Part shown: positions 14,888 through 22,383 of the stretch, one piece after another
Layout of the letters: each line of letters opens with the position of its first letter
How positions within the stretch are numbered: position 1 is the first letter of the stretch
Virus record (IMG/VR): IMGVR_UViG_3300033997_000239
Coordinates: 1 to 37,252 of that record
DNA length: 37,252 nucleotides
Strand: one strand, 5' to 3'
Source of the DNA: a virus
Position numbers and translations under genes: made by a program
The notes under the pieces: model-generated
Database searches by the model: none
What the model saw: the letters and a program-made list of their open reading frames with translations, nothing else
What the model was told of the DNA's origin: nothing

Positions 14888-15645
14888 CTAGCCCTCCTCT
14901 TGTTTTCGAATTTCAATGAGCGCTGCCATGCCGGCCCGCTCCATCAACATCAGCCCTTGCATGATGCTGCGCCGTTGCCGCGCGGGCACAAACAGTTCAA
15001 GCCAGGCGGCCACACCGGCATAGTTCAAGCCGGTGCGCACAGGCATGCCAACGCCTGCGAACGCGCTGACGGGTGGAGACAACCAGTTCCATTGGGTTTC
15101 CAGGGCGATCCAGGCCTGCACCGTGGCCCAGTTTTCGCGGTACACCCCGAACTCCTCGGGCTGCGTCGGCACGGCCGCGCGCTGCTGCTCGATGGCCTCG
15201 GCCACGCGCTCGATGTCTTTCGCCGGCGCACCCATCGCGCGCATGGCCTCCAGCATGGATTCCTGCGGCGCGAAGGGATCGACGGCCTGCGGGCGTATGC
15301 CCGCCCACCAGCGCGCGGCCTCGATCAGTTTTTTTCTTTGGCGCCAGCGTTCGTGCGCAGATAGGTGATGGCCGTTTCACGCACGGCGGCGGGGATCTGC
15401 AGGAACGCGGCCTTGTTCTCGGGCGTGAATCCCACGGGCTTGCGCTCCAGGTCCACCATGTCCCAGCCCACCAGGACTTCGTCCACCACTTCGCCGAACG
15501 GCTTGTTGTGCAGTTCCTGCCGGCGCTCCTCTGCCGTGCGCTTGAAAACGGCGGTGAAGGACTCTTCGCGCCACAGGCCGCTTTCGGTCTTGGTCTGGAT
15601 CTTGACGGTTTCCTTGAAGGTTTCCGAGGGGGTGAGGTTGAACAT
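14888..15645 (-). CDS. Tail assembly chaperone GT (via -1 frameshift), 252 aa
   Basis: Slippage at A-AAA-AAC (15334-15328) moves ribosomes from the G frame into a -1 frame that reads L-I-E-A-A-R-W-W-A-G and continues without a stop to 14888, adding 146 residues to the 106-residue G part. The added part (VYRENWATVQAWIALETQWNW) resembles the DUF1799 tail-chaperone family. Without the shift the -1 frame has an internal ATG at 15256 but no good ribosome site. G/GT chaperones coat the tape measure during tail assembly, and both sit just upstream of it here. Confidence 0.85.
15325..15645 (-). CDS. Tail assembly chaperone G, 106 aa
   Basis: The product of normal termination: 106 residues beginning MFNLTPSETFKETVKIQ, with a beta-rich start (ESFTAVFKRTAEERRQEL) and a helical C-terminus. 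AGGAG lies 8 nt before the ATG. The last codons GAA-AAA-AAC-TGA carry the slippery heptamer. It lies between the tail tube protein and the tape measure, the standard position of G. Confidence 0.88.
   Translation of the reverse strand: MFNLTPSETFKETVKIQTKTESGLWREESFTAVFKRTAEERRQELHNKPFGEVVDEVLVGWDMVDLERKPVGFTPENKAAFLQIPAAVRETAITYLRTNAGAKEKN
15328..15334 (-). other. Programmed -1 frameshift slippery site A-AAA-AAC
   Basis: The heptamer fits X-XXY-YYZ in the zero frame of gene G, immediately before its TGA stop (15327-15325). The seven-A run at 15335-15329 also allows other slippage. It is the only link between G and the open -1 frame downstream, as in lambda G/GT. Confidence 0.85.
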
Positions 15646-15672
15646 GGATTGACTCCTGATGAGATGGGACAG

Positions 15673-15700
15673 AAAAAGAAAAAGGCCGCATAGAGCGGCC
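15673..15700 (-). terminator. Terminator between tail tube and chaperone genes
   Basis: On the minus strand GGCCGC and GCGGCC (15684-15700) pair around a five-base loop, followed by a T-rich run (TTTTTCTTTTT). It follows the highly expressed tail tube gene and probably trims expression of downstream tail genes. Confidence 0.8.
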
Positions 15701-15725
15701 TCGGGTGAGGGGAAAAAGGGACTGG

Positions 15726-16658
15726 TCAGCGCACGATCAGCACCAATTCGTCATCGCCGACGATGGGCACCAGGTCGAAGGGCAAGGCCATCATTGCCAC
15801 GCCCTGGTCATCGCTTAGCGTGAACGGGCCGGGCTGGATGTTGGGCATCTGCAGCTCCACGATGTTGCCGGGGTCCACGCCATGGACGATCACGGCCGGG
15901 CCGCGCTCGCTGTTGCGCACGATCTCGGTCCAGTCCTTGGTCGTGACTTTCGGAAACTCCATGGTGATGGAGCCCGTGGGCTGGCGGTCGGGGCTGGCGG
16001 CGCCTGCGCAGTTGATCAGCTCGCGCCAGTTCAACTGATTGGCCAGGTTGACCGAAAACGCGCTGGTGCAGGCGCTGTGTCCGAAGATGGTGAGCGTGGG
16101 CGTATTGGTCTTGCCAACGACCTTGGGCTGCATGAACTTCGAGTAGTCCACGCCCGTGGGCATGGCGCCCTCCTCCGGCTTGGAGTAGGCGCCCAGGAAC
16201 TCGAATTTCATGACGGGGATGCCCTTGGGGTTCAGCTCGAAGCTGACCGTACCCTTGGCGTCCACGATCTTGAACAGCGTGCCATCCAGATAGCCATACA
16301 GCGTCAGCAGCGGCTCACCGCCGCTCACCAGCGTGTATTGCACGTCAGTGCCGGCCGTGATGGTCTCCGCGAAGCCGCAGGCCTGCAGCAGATCGCCATA
16401 GGCCGGCGCCACACCCGGGGTGCCGCTGCCCGCGATTTCCACTTCGCACGTCAGCTTGCGATGCTCGCCGGACGTGAGCTTGCCGCTGTTGCCCTTGTAC
16501 GGGCGGATCAGATCGCGCGCCACCTGCTCGGCCGTAATGGGCTCGGGCATCAGCGCCCGGCACAGGATGGCATTGGCCGCCGCCGTGGGCGTGGCCGCAG
16601 TGCCCGCCGCCGTCTGGACCATGGCCAGCAGCAGCATCTGTTTCATGGACTTTGCCAT
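15726..16658 (-). CDS. Phage tail tube (major tail) protein
   Basis: A 310-residue protein with alternating beta segments (HRKLTCEVEIAGSGTPG, VQYTLVSGGEPLLTLYGYLDG, GIPVMKFEFLGAYS, TPTLTIFGHSACTSAFSVN), the pattern of siphoviral tail tube proteins. AAGGAA sits about 6 nt before ATG 16658. It lies between tail completion genes and the chaperones, with terminators on its downstream side as expected for a high-copy structural gene. Confidence 0.9.
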   Translation of the reverse strand: MAKSMKQMLLLAMVQTAAGTAATPTAAANAILCRALMPEPITAEQVARDLIRPYKGNSGKLTSGEHRKLTCEVEIAGSGTPGVAPAYGDLLQACGFAETITAGTDVQYTLVSGGEPLLTLYGYLDGTLFKIVDAKGTVSFELNPKGIPVMKFEFLGAYSKPEEGAMPTGVDYSKFMQPKVVGKTNTPTLTIFGHSACTSAFSVNLANQLNWRELINCAGAASPDRQPTGSITMEFPKVTTKDWTEIVRNSERGPAVIVHGVDPGNIVELQMPNIQPGPFTLSDDQGVAMMALPFDLVPIVGDDELVLIVR

Positions 16659-16696
16659 GGGGGTTCCTTTCAGAGGTTGAGAGATAGGGCCTGCGT

Positions 16697-16879
16697 TCAG
16701 TCCTGCAGCACGCGCAGGCCGGTGGCGGGGTCGCGCACGTAGCGGCCCGCCTTGCCGTGGAACGCATCCGGGGGCGGTAGCGTGGTGGCCTGGTGGTGCA
16801 CGGGCTTGGCCGGCTTGGCGCTCTGCGGGGCCGGTGCAGACGTGTGCACTGCCTCGTCCTTGTCTTTCTTTGCTGTCAT
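16697..16879 (-). CDS. Small Pro/Lys-rich tail-region protein, 60 aa
   Basis: A 60-residue protein with a low-complexity Lys/Pro/Ala N-terminal half and a conserved-looking end (GRYVRDPATGLRVLQD). Its ATG overlaps the stop of the tail completion gene (ATGA). Similar short proteins occur next to tail tube genes in HK97-like prophages; function unknown. Confidence 0.7.
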   Translation of the reverse strand: MTAKKDKDEAVHTSAPAPQSAKPAKPVHHQATTLPPPDAFHGKAGRYVRDPATGLRVLQD

Positions 16880-17271
16880 GGCGTGTCCTTTGCTGTGATG
16901 AATCTGGGCGTGCGCAAGCGCACGATCAGGGCGCGGGCGTAGACCTGAGGGTCATCCTCATAGTCCGCGTCCTCGCAGCCCACTTCCCATTGGTAGTGCT
17001 CCATGGCCTCGACAGCCGCGCGAACGCTGCCGCCGCCGCTGGTCGGCAGCAGGGTGTCCAGCTCGACCGCGCTGCGGCTGAGCACGATCACCGTGGCGTC
17101 GTGTGCGTCGTAGCCGCCGCCGGCGCACCATCCGGGCTCCGGTGCCGTCTCGACGCTGAAAACAGCCGCTGGCCAAGTCGGGCGGGCCGGCAGCTCAAGC
17201 CACCAGGTATTGGCCAGCACCGCTTTGAGAGCAGGCAGCAGACGCTGATGGATGCTCGGGCCTGCAGTCAT
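16876..17271 (-). CDS. Tail completion/terminator protein
   Basis: A 131-residue protein with an N-terminal helix (HQRLLPALKAVLANT), a beta-rich centre (ATVIVLSRSAVELDTLL) and an acidic C-terminal half (CEDADYEDDPQVYARAL). Size and position between the gp10-like protein and the tail tube match the tail-end completion (gpU-type) protein. It overlaps its upstream neighbour by 4 nt. Confidence 0.72.
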   Translation of the reverse strand: MTAGPSIHQRLLPALKAVLANTWWLELPARPTWPAAVFSVETAPEPGWCAGGGYDAHDATVIVLSRSAVELDTLLPTSGGGSVRAAVEAMEHYQWEVGCEDADYEDDPQVYARALIVRLRTPRFITAKDTP

Positions 17272-17900
17272 GCGCCTCCCTTCTTTCTTTCGCTGGCCAG
17301 GTAGCGCTGCAGCGCCTGGTCCATGGCCGTGATGGCGTTGTCACGCTCCTGCTGCAGCGCGGGCTCAATGAACGGCTTGCGGCCGACCACGCCCTGCGAG
17401 GCAGCCCGCCGGCGCGCTCGCAGGCTTGTGGCCTCATACTTGCGCGTGCGCACTACCACGCGGCCATTGCGAAGCCGCTGCGTGTATGTCGTGACGCCAG
17501 ACTTGACCGATGCAGGCACCACCCGGCGGCCAGTCTCGACCCAGCGCCAATAGAACGGGTCGTTGTCACGCCGAACCTTGATGCGACCCCGGCTCACGAC
17601 CAGGCGCTTTTGCCCCTTGGCCTGTACGCGCTTGGTCTGGTCGCGGCCGTGACGCACACCGATGTGGTACTGCGCCGTTCCGTCCGGGGCGTTGGGCTCG
17701 CGCTTGATAGCGATGTTTTCGACCATGGCGCCGGTGATCACCGATCCGTTTGCCTTGGCAATCGCTTTGGCACGGTTGGTGATCACCTTGCCGCCAGCGA
17801 CCACCATGCGGCGCGAGACCTTTTGCGCCATGTCCTCGCGGACTTCGCGGAAGGCTGCAGTCAGGTCGGGCACACCTGTGATCTCGGGTTTGTCAGCCAT
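17268..17900 (-). CDS. HK97 gp10-like head-tail protein
   Basis: A 210-residue basic protein with the HK97 gp10-like pattern: an N-terminal helix (VPDLTAAFREVREDMAQKVSRRM), GKVITNRAKAIAKANGSVITGAM, a K/R-rich middle and the characteristic FYWRWVETGRR followed by GRKPFIEPAL. ATG 17900 (MADKPEITG) is chosen; an upstream ATG at 17918 would add six residues. It overlaps both neighbours. Confidence 0.85.
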   Translation of the reverse strand: MADKPEITGVPDLTAAFREVREDMAQKVSRRMVVAGGKVITNRAKAIAKANGSVITGAMVENIAIKREPNAPDGTAQYHIGVRHGRDQTKRVQAKGQKRLVVSRGRIKVRRDNDPFYWRWVETGRRVVPASVKSGVTTYTQRLRNGRVVVRTRKYEATSLRARRRAASQGVVGRKPFIEPALQQERDNAITAMDQALQRYLASERKKGGA

Positions 17901-18231
17901 CGTTGACCCCCGTTTCACAGGTCAGGATCAGCGATTCGCGCCGGCCTGCGAAGTTGTTGACGTGCTGGATGTTGTGACACTCGCCCTCATGCAGCACCCG
18001 CATGGTGGTGTCGATACCGGGCATCCAGCGAATCGTGAACTCGGTACGGGCCACTGCCACGATGCCACCAGCGACGCCGGTGGCGGGGCGCTCCGAACCC
18101 GAGAAATCGCGCCGGCTGGCGGGCAGATCCTTTGCCAGATCCACCCACTGCCGCACCATGCCGCCGCTGCTGTCCTGGCCCATGTCCAGGCGCTGCAGAG
18201 TGATCCGCTCATTGAGCTTGCCGGCCTGCAT
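17893..18231 (-). CDS. Head closure / head-tail adaptor protein (SPP1 gp16-like)
   Basis: A 112-residue protein beginning MQAGKLNERITLQRLD, the usual start of the phage head-tail joining family, followed by a beta-rich body (GIVAVARTEFTIRW, CHNIQHVNNFAGRRESLILTCE). ATG 18231 is preferred over an in-frame upstream ATG at 18321 that would add 30 poorly conserved residues and overlap the neighbour. Confidence 0.88.
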   Translation of the reverse strand: MQAGKLNERITLQRLDMGQDSSGGMVRQWVDLAKDLPASRRDFSGSERPATGVAGGIVAVARTEFTIRWMPGIDTTMRVLHEGECHNIQHVNNFAGRRESLILTCETGVNDG

Positions 18232-18232
18232 G

Positions 18233-18580
18233 TCAGCACCCCATGCGCCGCAGCGGCCGCAAACATGCGCGGGCCCCCGTGGGTAAGCGAGTAGCGATGG
18301 TCCCTGTGACCACCTCCTCACGGTTGGTATACAGGTCGCCCAGAATCAGCAGGATGCCCGCGCGAACCATGTCCGTGCACACCATTGGCAGCGGGCCGGC
18401 TGTGTCTGCAGCCAAGGCCTCATCAAGATCCGCCTGGTCTGCGAAAACCCCTCGGTCCAGGTAGCTGACAGCCATTCCCGTTGCCGCTGACAGCTTGAGC
18501 TGAATGTCAGCATCTTCCAGGCTGGACACCACCCTGAGATGTTCCTTTGCCTGCTCCAGGCTTACCAGCGGCTTGGGCAT
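18233..18580 (-). CDS. Head-tail connector protein (HK97 gp6-like)
   Basis: A 115-residue, mostly helical protein with SLEQAKEHLRVVSSLEDADIQLKL near the start, the signature of gp6-like connectors (QAK.HLR....DD..I). AAGGAG sits 5 nt before ATG 18580; the GTG two codons upstream is too close to it. It forms the ring under the portal. Confidence 0.9.
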   Translation of the reverse strand: MPKPLVSLEQAKEHLRVVSSLEDADIQLKLSAATGMAVSYLDRGVFADQADLDEALAADTAGPLPMVCTDMVRAGILLILGDLYTNREEVVTGTIATRLPTGARACLRPLRRMGC

Positions 18581-18582
18581 GC

Positions 18583-19011
18583 TCACTCCTTGGCGGGCTC
18601 TTGAGCTGCAGCTGCATCCACTGGTGCGGCTCCGCCCTCTTGCGTGCCCGCCGCCTCGCCAGTCGCCACGCCGTCGCCAGCGGCGGCCGGCTGATCTGCC
18701 GGCGGCGTGGGATCAGTGGGAGGAAGCGGCGCCGGCGGCGCGGCATCTGCTGCAGCCCCCTGCCCTGCCGCTTGCAGGCCTGCCGTATTCGCCGGCTTGG
18801 GCGAGCTGTTGCGGCGAGGGTTCGGGGACTGCGCCGGGCTGGCAGGGCCAGCGGGCTTTTTCTCGACCGGGCCTGGCGTCTTGGCGCGAGGTTCGCGGAC
18901 CATGCCGTGGCGCTTGTAGTGCGCGAGGGTGACGGCGTCCAGGCCCTCGGGCAACGGGTCGCCCGGGCGGTAGCGCTTGCCGTCGCGCTCGAATGTCTTT
19001 GCTACTTCCAT
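18583..19011 (-). CDS. Small head-region protein with Pro/Ala-rich tail
   Basis: A 142-residue protein. Residues 1-40 form a conserved-looking head (KRYRPGDPLPEGLDAVTLAHYKRHGMV). The rest is low complexity: Pro, Ala and Gly. GGAGAG lies about 6 nt before ATG 19011. It sits between capsid and connector, where some phages encode head decoration or glue proteins; function unknown. Confidence 0.78.
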   Translation of the reverse strand: MEVAKTFERDGKRYRPGDPLPEGLDAVTLAHYKRHGMVREPRAKTPGPVEKKPAGPASPAQSPNPRRNSSPKPANTAGLQAAGQGAAADAAPPAPLPPTDPTPPADQPAAAGDGVATGEAAGTQEGGAAPVDAAAAQEPAKE

Positions 19012-19033
19012 GTCTTCTCTCCAGTCCAGAAAT

Positions 19034-19065
19034 GCCAAACGCCAGCGCGAAGGCTGGCGTTTGGC
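19034..19065. terminator. Strong hairpin downstream of the capsid gene
   Basis: A perfect 13-bp stem, GCCAAACGCCAGC with GCTGGCGTTTGGC, around a six-base loop. The minus-strand flank is only weakly T-rich (ATTTCT), so it could be a leaky terminator or a 3' stabiliser of the capsid message. Confidence 0.7.
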
Positions 19066-19083
19066 CGAGGGTTGAGGGGACGT

Positions 19084-20490
19084 TTACGGCGCGGGGAACT
19101 GGCCCGCAACGATGGCAGAGGGGCGCTCCACCGTGAAGCCGAGGCGCTCTTCCACGATCAGGGCCACCATGCCCTTGATCGCAAAGTCCGCATGCTGCTC
19201 GGCCACGCGCACGCTGACCTCCTCACGGTCATAGATCGTTGCCGCGAAGCCGCTGCCGGCCAGGAAGTCGTCGGCCGCCATGGCATGGCTCTCCACCACG
19301 GTCTTGCCCCACACGCGCGGCGCGGCGCCATCCGTGGGCGTGCCGAAGATGTAGGCGCCGTCGTTGGTCTTCATCATCTGGATCAGTGCCCAGTCTTCCA
19401 GGCTCAGCACCGCGAAGGTGGCCGGATACTGCGCCTTGGCAACCTGCAGGAAGGCCCAGCGCAGATAGTCCAGCTTGGTATGAGCCGGACCACCCGAGGG
19501 CACGGCAGGCATGCCGGTAGCGCTGAATGCCACCGCTTGGGGCGTCAGGCCCAGCAGGTTGCCATTGGTGCCGTCACCGAACAGCAGCTGCGCGTCTTCC
19601 TTGATCTTCAGGCCCTGGCGCATGCGGCCATCGACCAGGCCCTGCAGCTGCGGCGCGTCGGCCAGCACCTGGCGGCTGGCGGGAATCCAGTGGCCGATGT
19701 TTTCGACAGGCGAGCTTTTCTTCTCGAACGTCAGGCCGGATTCGGGCAGCGCGTTGCCTTCGCCATTGCGAGAGCCGGCATTGTTCGTGAAGAGCTTTTC
19801 CTGCACCCACTCGACGGAGTTTGTAGCGATGCTCACGGCCATGAACAGATCGCGCACCGTCAGTGCCATATCAGGCCCCATGACGATTCCAGCCTGGTGC
19901 GGCAGGATCAGCGCACCGGCGCTTGCCGGGCCGCTGGTGATCGCGGCCTTGCCGAACAGGGGCGCATTCATCGTTGCCAGCTCGGCCACGCCACCGCGAT
20001 AGCTCTTGCAAACTTCGGACTCGCCCACGATCTGGCCCAGGCTCTTTTTCTGGTCGCCGCCACCGCCCAGCAGGTTGGCGGCCTTCTTGGCGATCTCGGC
20101 CACTTCGTCGTTGACCTTTTCCAAAGCCTTCTCGACCTTGTCCACCTTCTGGACAGCATCCTGAAACGCGGCCTTGGTGGTGGCATCGACCATGCCGGAT
20201 TTCATCTCGTCGTGCAGCTTGGACACCTTGCCGTCCAGTTCGGTATGTGCCTTGCGGACTTGCTCAACGGTTTCTTTGGCCGCCTTCGCGGTATCCGTCA
20301 GTTGGTCGATAGCCTTACGGATATCGCCGCCCACCTCGCCCGTGAGGGCTACAGGCAGGGCGCCAGCGGCAGCGAGGCCGGCCCAGGCATCGGGCGCAAC
20401 GATGGGAGCGCCCATCGCGCTGGCAAGGGCCAGGATCGCCAGGATGGCGAGGAATGCGTAAGTGACGCGCTTTCGGGTAATGCAGTGCAT
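19084..20490 (-). CDS. HK97-family major capsid protein
   Basis: A 468-residue capsid precursor. Residues about 45-135 are a charged coiled coil (delta/scaffold domain). Cleavage by the neighbouring protease would fall near the following Gly-rich loop (LLGGGGDQKK). The rest is an HK97 fold: AITSGPASAGALILPHQAG, WIPASRQVLADAPQLQGLVD, DAQLLFGDGTNGNLLGLTP and AIKGMVALIVEERLGFTV. Unusually, residues 10-30 form a long hydrophobic segment like a signal anchor (YAFLAILAILALASAMGAPIV). ATG 20490 lies 4 nt after the protease stop with GGAA at 9 nt. Confidence 0.95.
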   Translation of the reverse strand: MHCITRKRVTYAFLAILAILALASAMGAPIVAPDAWAGLAAAGALPVALTGEVGGDIRKAIDQLTDTAKAAKETVEQVRKAHTELDGKVSKLHDEMKSGMVDATTKAAFQDAVQKVDKVEKALEKVNDEVAEIAKKAANLLGGGGDQKKSLGQIVGESEVCKSYRGGVAELATMNAPLFGKAAITSGPASAGALILPHQAGIVMGPDMALTVRDLFMAVSIATNSVEWVQEKLFTNNAGSRNGEGNALPESGLTFEKKSSPVENIGHWIPASRQVLADAPQLQGLVDGRMRQGLKIKEDAQLLFGDGTNGNLLGLTPQAVAFSATGMPAVPSGGPAHTKLDYLRWAFLQVAKAQYPATFAVLSLEDWALIQMMKTNDGAYIFGTPTDGAAPRVWGKTVVESHAMAADDFLAGSGFAATIYDREEVSVRVAEQHADFAIKGMVALIVEERLGFTVERPSAIVAGQFPAP

Positions 20491-20494
20491 GTTT

Positions 20495-21133
20495 TCAGTT
20501 CCAGGTAAAGGCGTGCGTGAGTTGCTTGAGGTTGTCTGCCAGCGTCTCGCTGTCCGGGTCGCCGTCCCGGCGGCCCAGCGACTGAAAGCCGCCAGCAGCC
20601 AAGGCCTTGGCCTCGCGCTGGCTGTATCCGAGGCCACGCAGCTGCGCCTCGAAATCTCGAATCGTGGTGGCGGCCTTGACGGTCTCCACCAGCGCTTCCG
20701 GGTTCATGCCGAACGGCACCAGGGAAAATTCCCAGAGCACCGCGTCCTTGATGATTCGCACGTAGTCGCCATCGCGCTCTTCCCAGGTAGCACCACCTGG
20801 CACGATGTCGAAGCCCACGGACAGGCCATCGAGCACGCCGGCCTTCATCAACTCGTAGGCGTCCTGCACATAGCTGACACCCAAAGTGAGCTGGCCATCG
20901 ACCCTCAGGCCGTGTTCGTCCTGCGTGCACTTGGCTTTGCCGGCCAAGCGCTTAAGGTCGTGGTTCATGGCAATGCGTACCTTGCCGTCGCGCGTTTCCT
21001 TCATCGCGCGGAATGCGCCGGGCATGATCACGTCCCGGCCAAGATCCACGTTGTTGAAAACGGCGGCATAGCCGGTGAACGTGCCGTCTGCCTTGGCTTC
21101 CTTGATTTCAATCGGTGCGGTCAGGCGGTCCAT
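20495..21133 (-). CDS. HK97-family prohead protease
   Basis: A 212-residue U35-type protease that matures the capsid. Visible are GTFTGYAAVFNNVDLGRDVIMPGAF near the start, the catalytic His in IAMNHD (about residue 58) and the catalytic Ser in LDGLSVGFD (about residue 104). Its ATG overlaps the portal stop by one base. It comes directly before the capsid gene. Confidence 0.95.
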   Translation of the reverse strand: MDRLTAPIEIKEAKADGTFTGYAAVFNNVDLGRDVIMPGAFRAMKETRDGKVRIAMNHDLKRLAGKAKCTQDEHGLRVDGQLTLGVSYVQDAYELMKAGVLDGLSVGFDIVPGGATWEERDGDYVRIIKDAVLWEFSLVPFGMNPEALVETVKAATTIRDFEAQLRGLGYSQREAKALAAGGFQSLGRRDGDPDSETLADNLKQLTHAFTWN

Positions 21134-22383
21134 CAGGCGCCTCCTTTGTTTCGGGTCAGGATCTCCCCCAGAAGATCCGAGGGGGCCATGTTGAGAGGCA
21201 CATGCAAGTCGTCTGCGCCGTCGATGAGCGGCATGTCCTCCAGCTCGCGGATCTCGTTTTGCGTGATGGCACCGGCCGTGCGCAGCTTCACGTAGTACTC
21301 GCCGCGCTGAGTGCTGTCGCCGCGCAGCAGGCCACGGACATCGAACTGGAAATACATGCCGGCGCGGCGCTCGGCGGGCGTCAGCAGACTGCTGTTGAGC
21401 CCGGCCTCAATCCGCACCAGGTACGCCATCAGCGTGTAGTCCAGGAAATGCTTGTTGGCCTGCTCCGTGTTGGCATAGCTGGCCTTGTCCATTTCCATCA
21501 GCATGTGCAGGGGCACGCGGTAGATGCGCGCCGCCTCGGCAATCTGCAGCTTGCGCGACTCGATGAACTGCGCATCGTTGTTCGGGGTGCTGATGGCCAG
21601 ATAGTCGGTCTCACCGTCCAGCACCGGCAGCTCGCCCTTGTCCCGCGACTCCTTGAGGTACTGCGCGAAGCCCGCGCGGATCTGATCGCGCTGCTGTTCG
21701 CCAAAGTCCGCCGTGGTCTTCAAGATGCCTTGGGGCCGGCCACCGCTGCCGAAGAACTCGGCCGCATACTTTTCCAGCGCCACGGCCAGGGCCAGGCTGT
21801 TGCTGTGCAGTTGGTGCGGGGCATAGCCCTCCAGATCGCCCACACCGCCGAAGCCCCGGATGGGCATCACGTCCTCGCGCCTGCGCTTGATGCGCCGGCC
21901 CTGGCGGTCGGTGAGCCAGTAGACGATTGACCCGTCCTGCTGCACCTCGGGCTGTACTCGGGACTTGTGCACCGGCTGGATCTGCAGGATGCGCCCCGTG
22001 GACTCCATGCGGTCCACCGGGTTGTAGGACTGGCCCATGGTGGCGAGGCTCACCACCATGGCTTCCTTCCACTCGGGGGCCGTCATGTAGTCACAGGGCT
22101 GGTCGTGCACCAGCGTGTAGCGCGCGTCATCCTTGGCACGCTCCCGCCCCTTCTGTGTGGTGCGGTACAGGTGCAGCGGGATGGTGCCCACGGTCTCGGC
22201 AATCAGCCGGATCGCAGACCATGACGCAGTGATCTTCAACTGCGTCAACTCGCCCACGGGCACCTTTGCCCAGGTCGGACCTACGCCCAAGACATTCCAG
22301 CCCTGCGGGTTGGTCAGGGTCAGGTCGGTGCCCTTGAGCGCCCAGGCCATCGCCCCGAGCACCGCTTTTCGGATTGGGCTCAT
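21133..22383 (-). CDS. HK97-family phage portal protein
   Basis: A 416-residue portal: ASWSAIRLIAETVGTIPLHLYR near the N-terminus, YNPVDRMESTGRILQIQPV and IYRVPLHMLMEMDKASYANTEQ, all typical of HK97-type portals. It forms the packaging ring at one capsid vertex. Its ATG overlaps the TerL stop (ATGA). Confidence 0.95.
   Translation of the reverse strand: MSPIRKAVLGAMAWALKGTDLTLTNPQGWNVLGVGPTWAKVPVGELTQLKITASWSAIRLIAETVGTIPLHLYRTTQKGRERAKDDARYTLVHDQPCDYMTAPEWKEAMVVSLATMGQSYNPVDRMESTGRILQIQPVHKSRVQPEVQQDGSIVYWLTDRQGRRIKRRREDVMPIRGFGGVGDLEGYAPHQLHSNSLALAVALEKYAAEFFGSGGRPQGILKTTADFGEQQRDQIRAGFAQYLKESRDKGELPVLDGETDYLAISTPNNDAQFIESRKLQIAEAARIYRVPLHMLMEMDKASYANTEQANKHFLDYTLMAYLVRIEAGLNSSLLTPAERRAGMYFQFDVRGLLRGDSTQRGEYYVKLRTAGAITQNEIRELEDMPLIDGADDLHVPLNMAPSDLLGEILTRNKGGA

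Noticed and set aside
18547-20508. 653-codon + strand frame opposite the capsid
   Set aside because: Rich in His, Arg and Gln as expected for an antisense shadow; spans several real genes and terminators.
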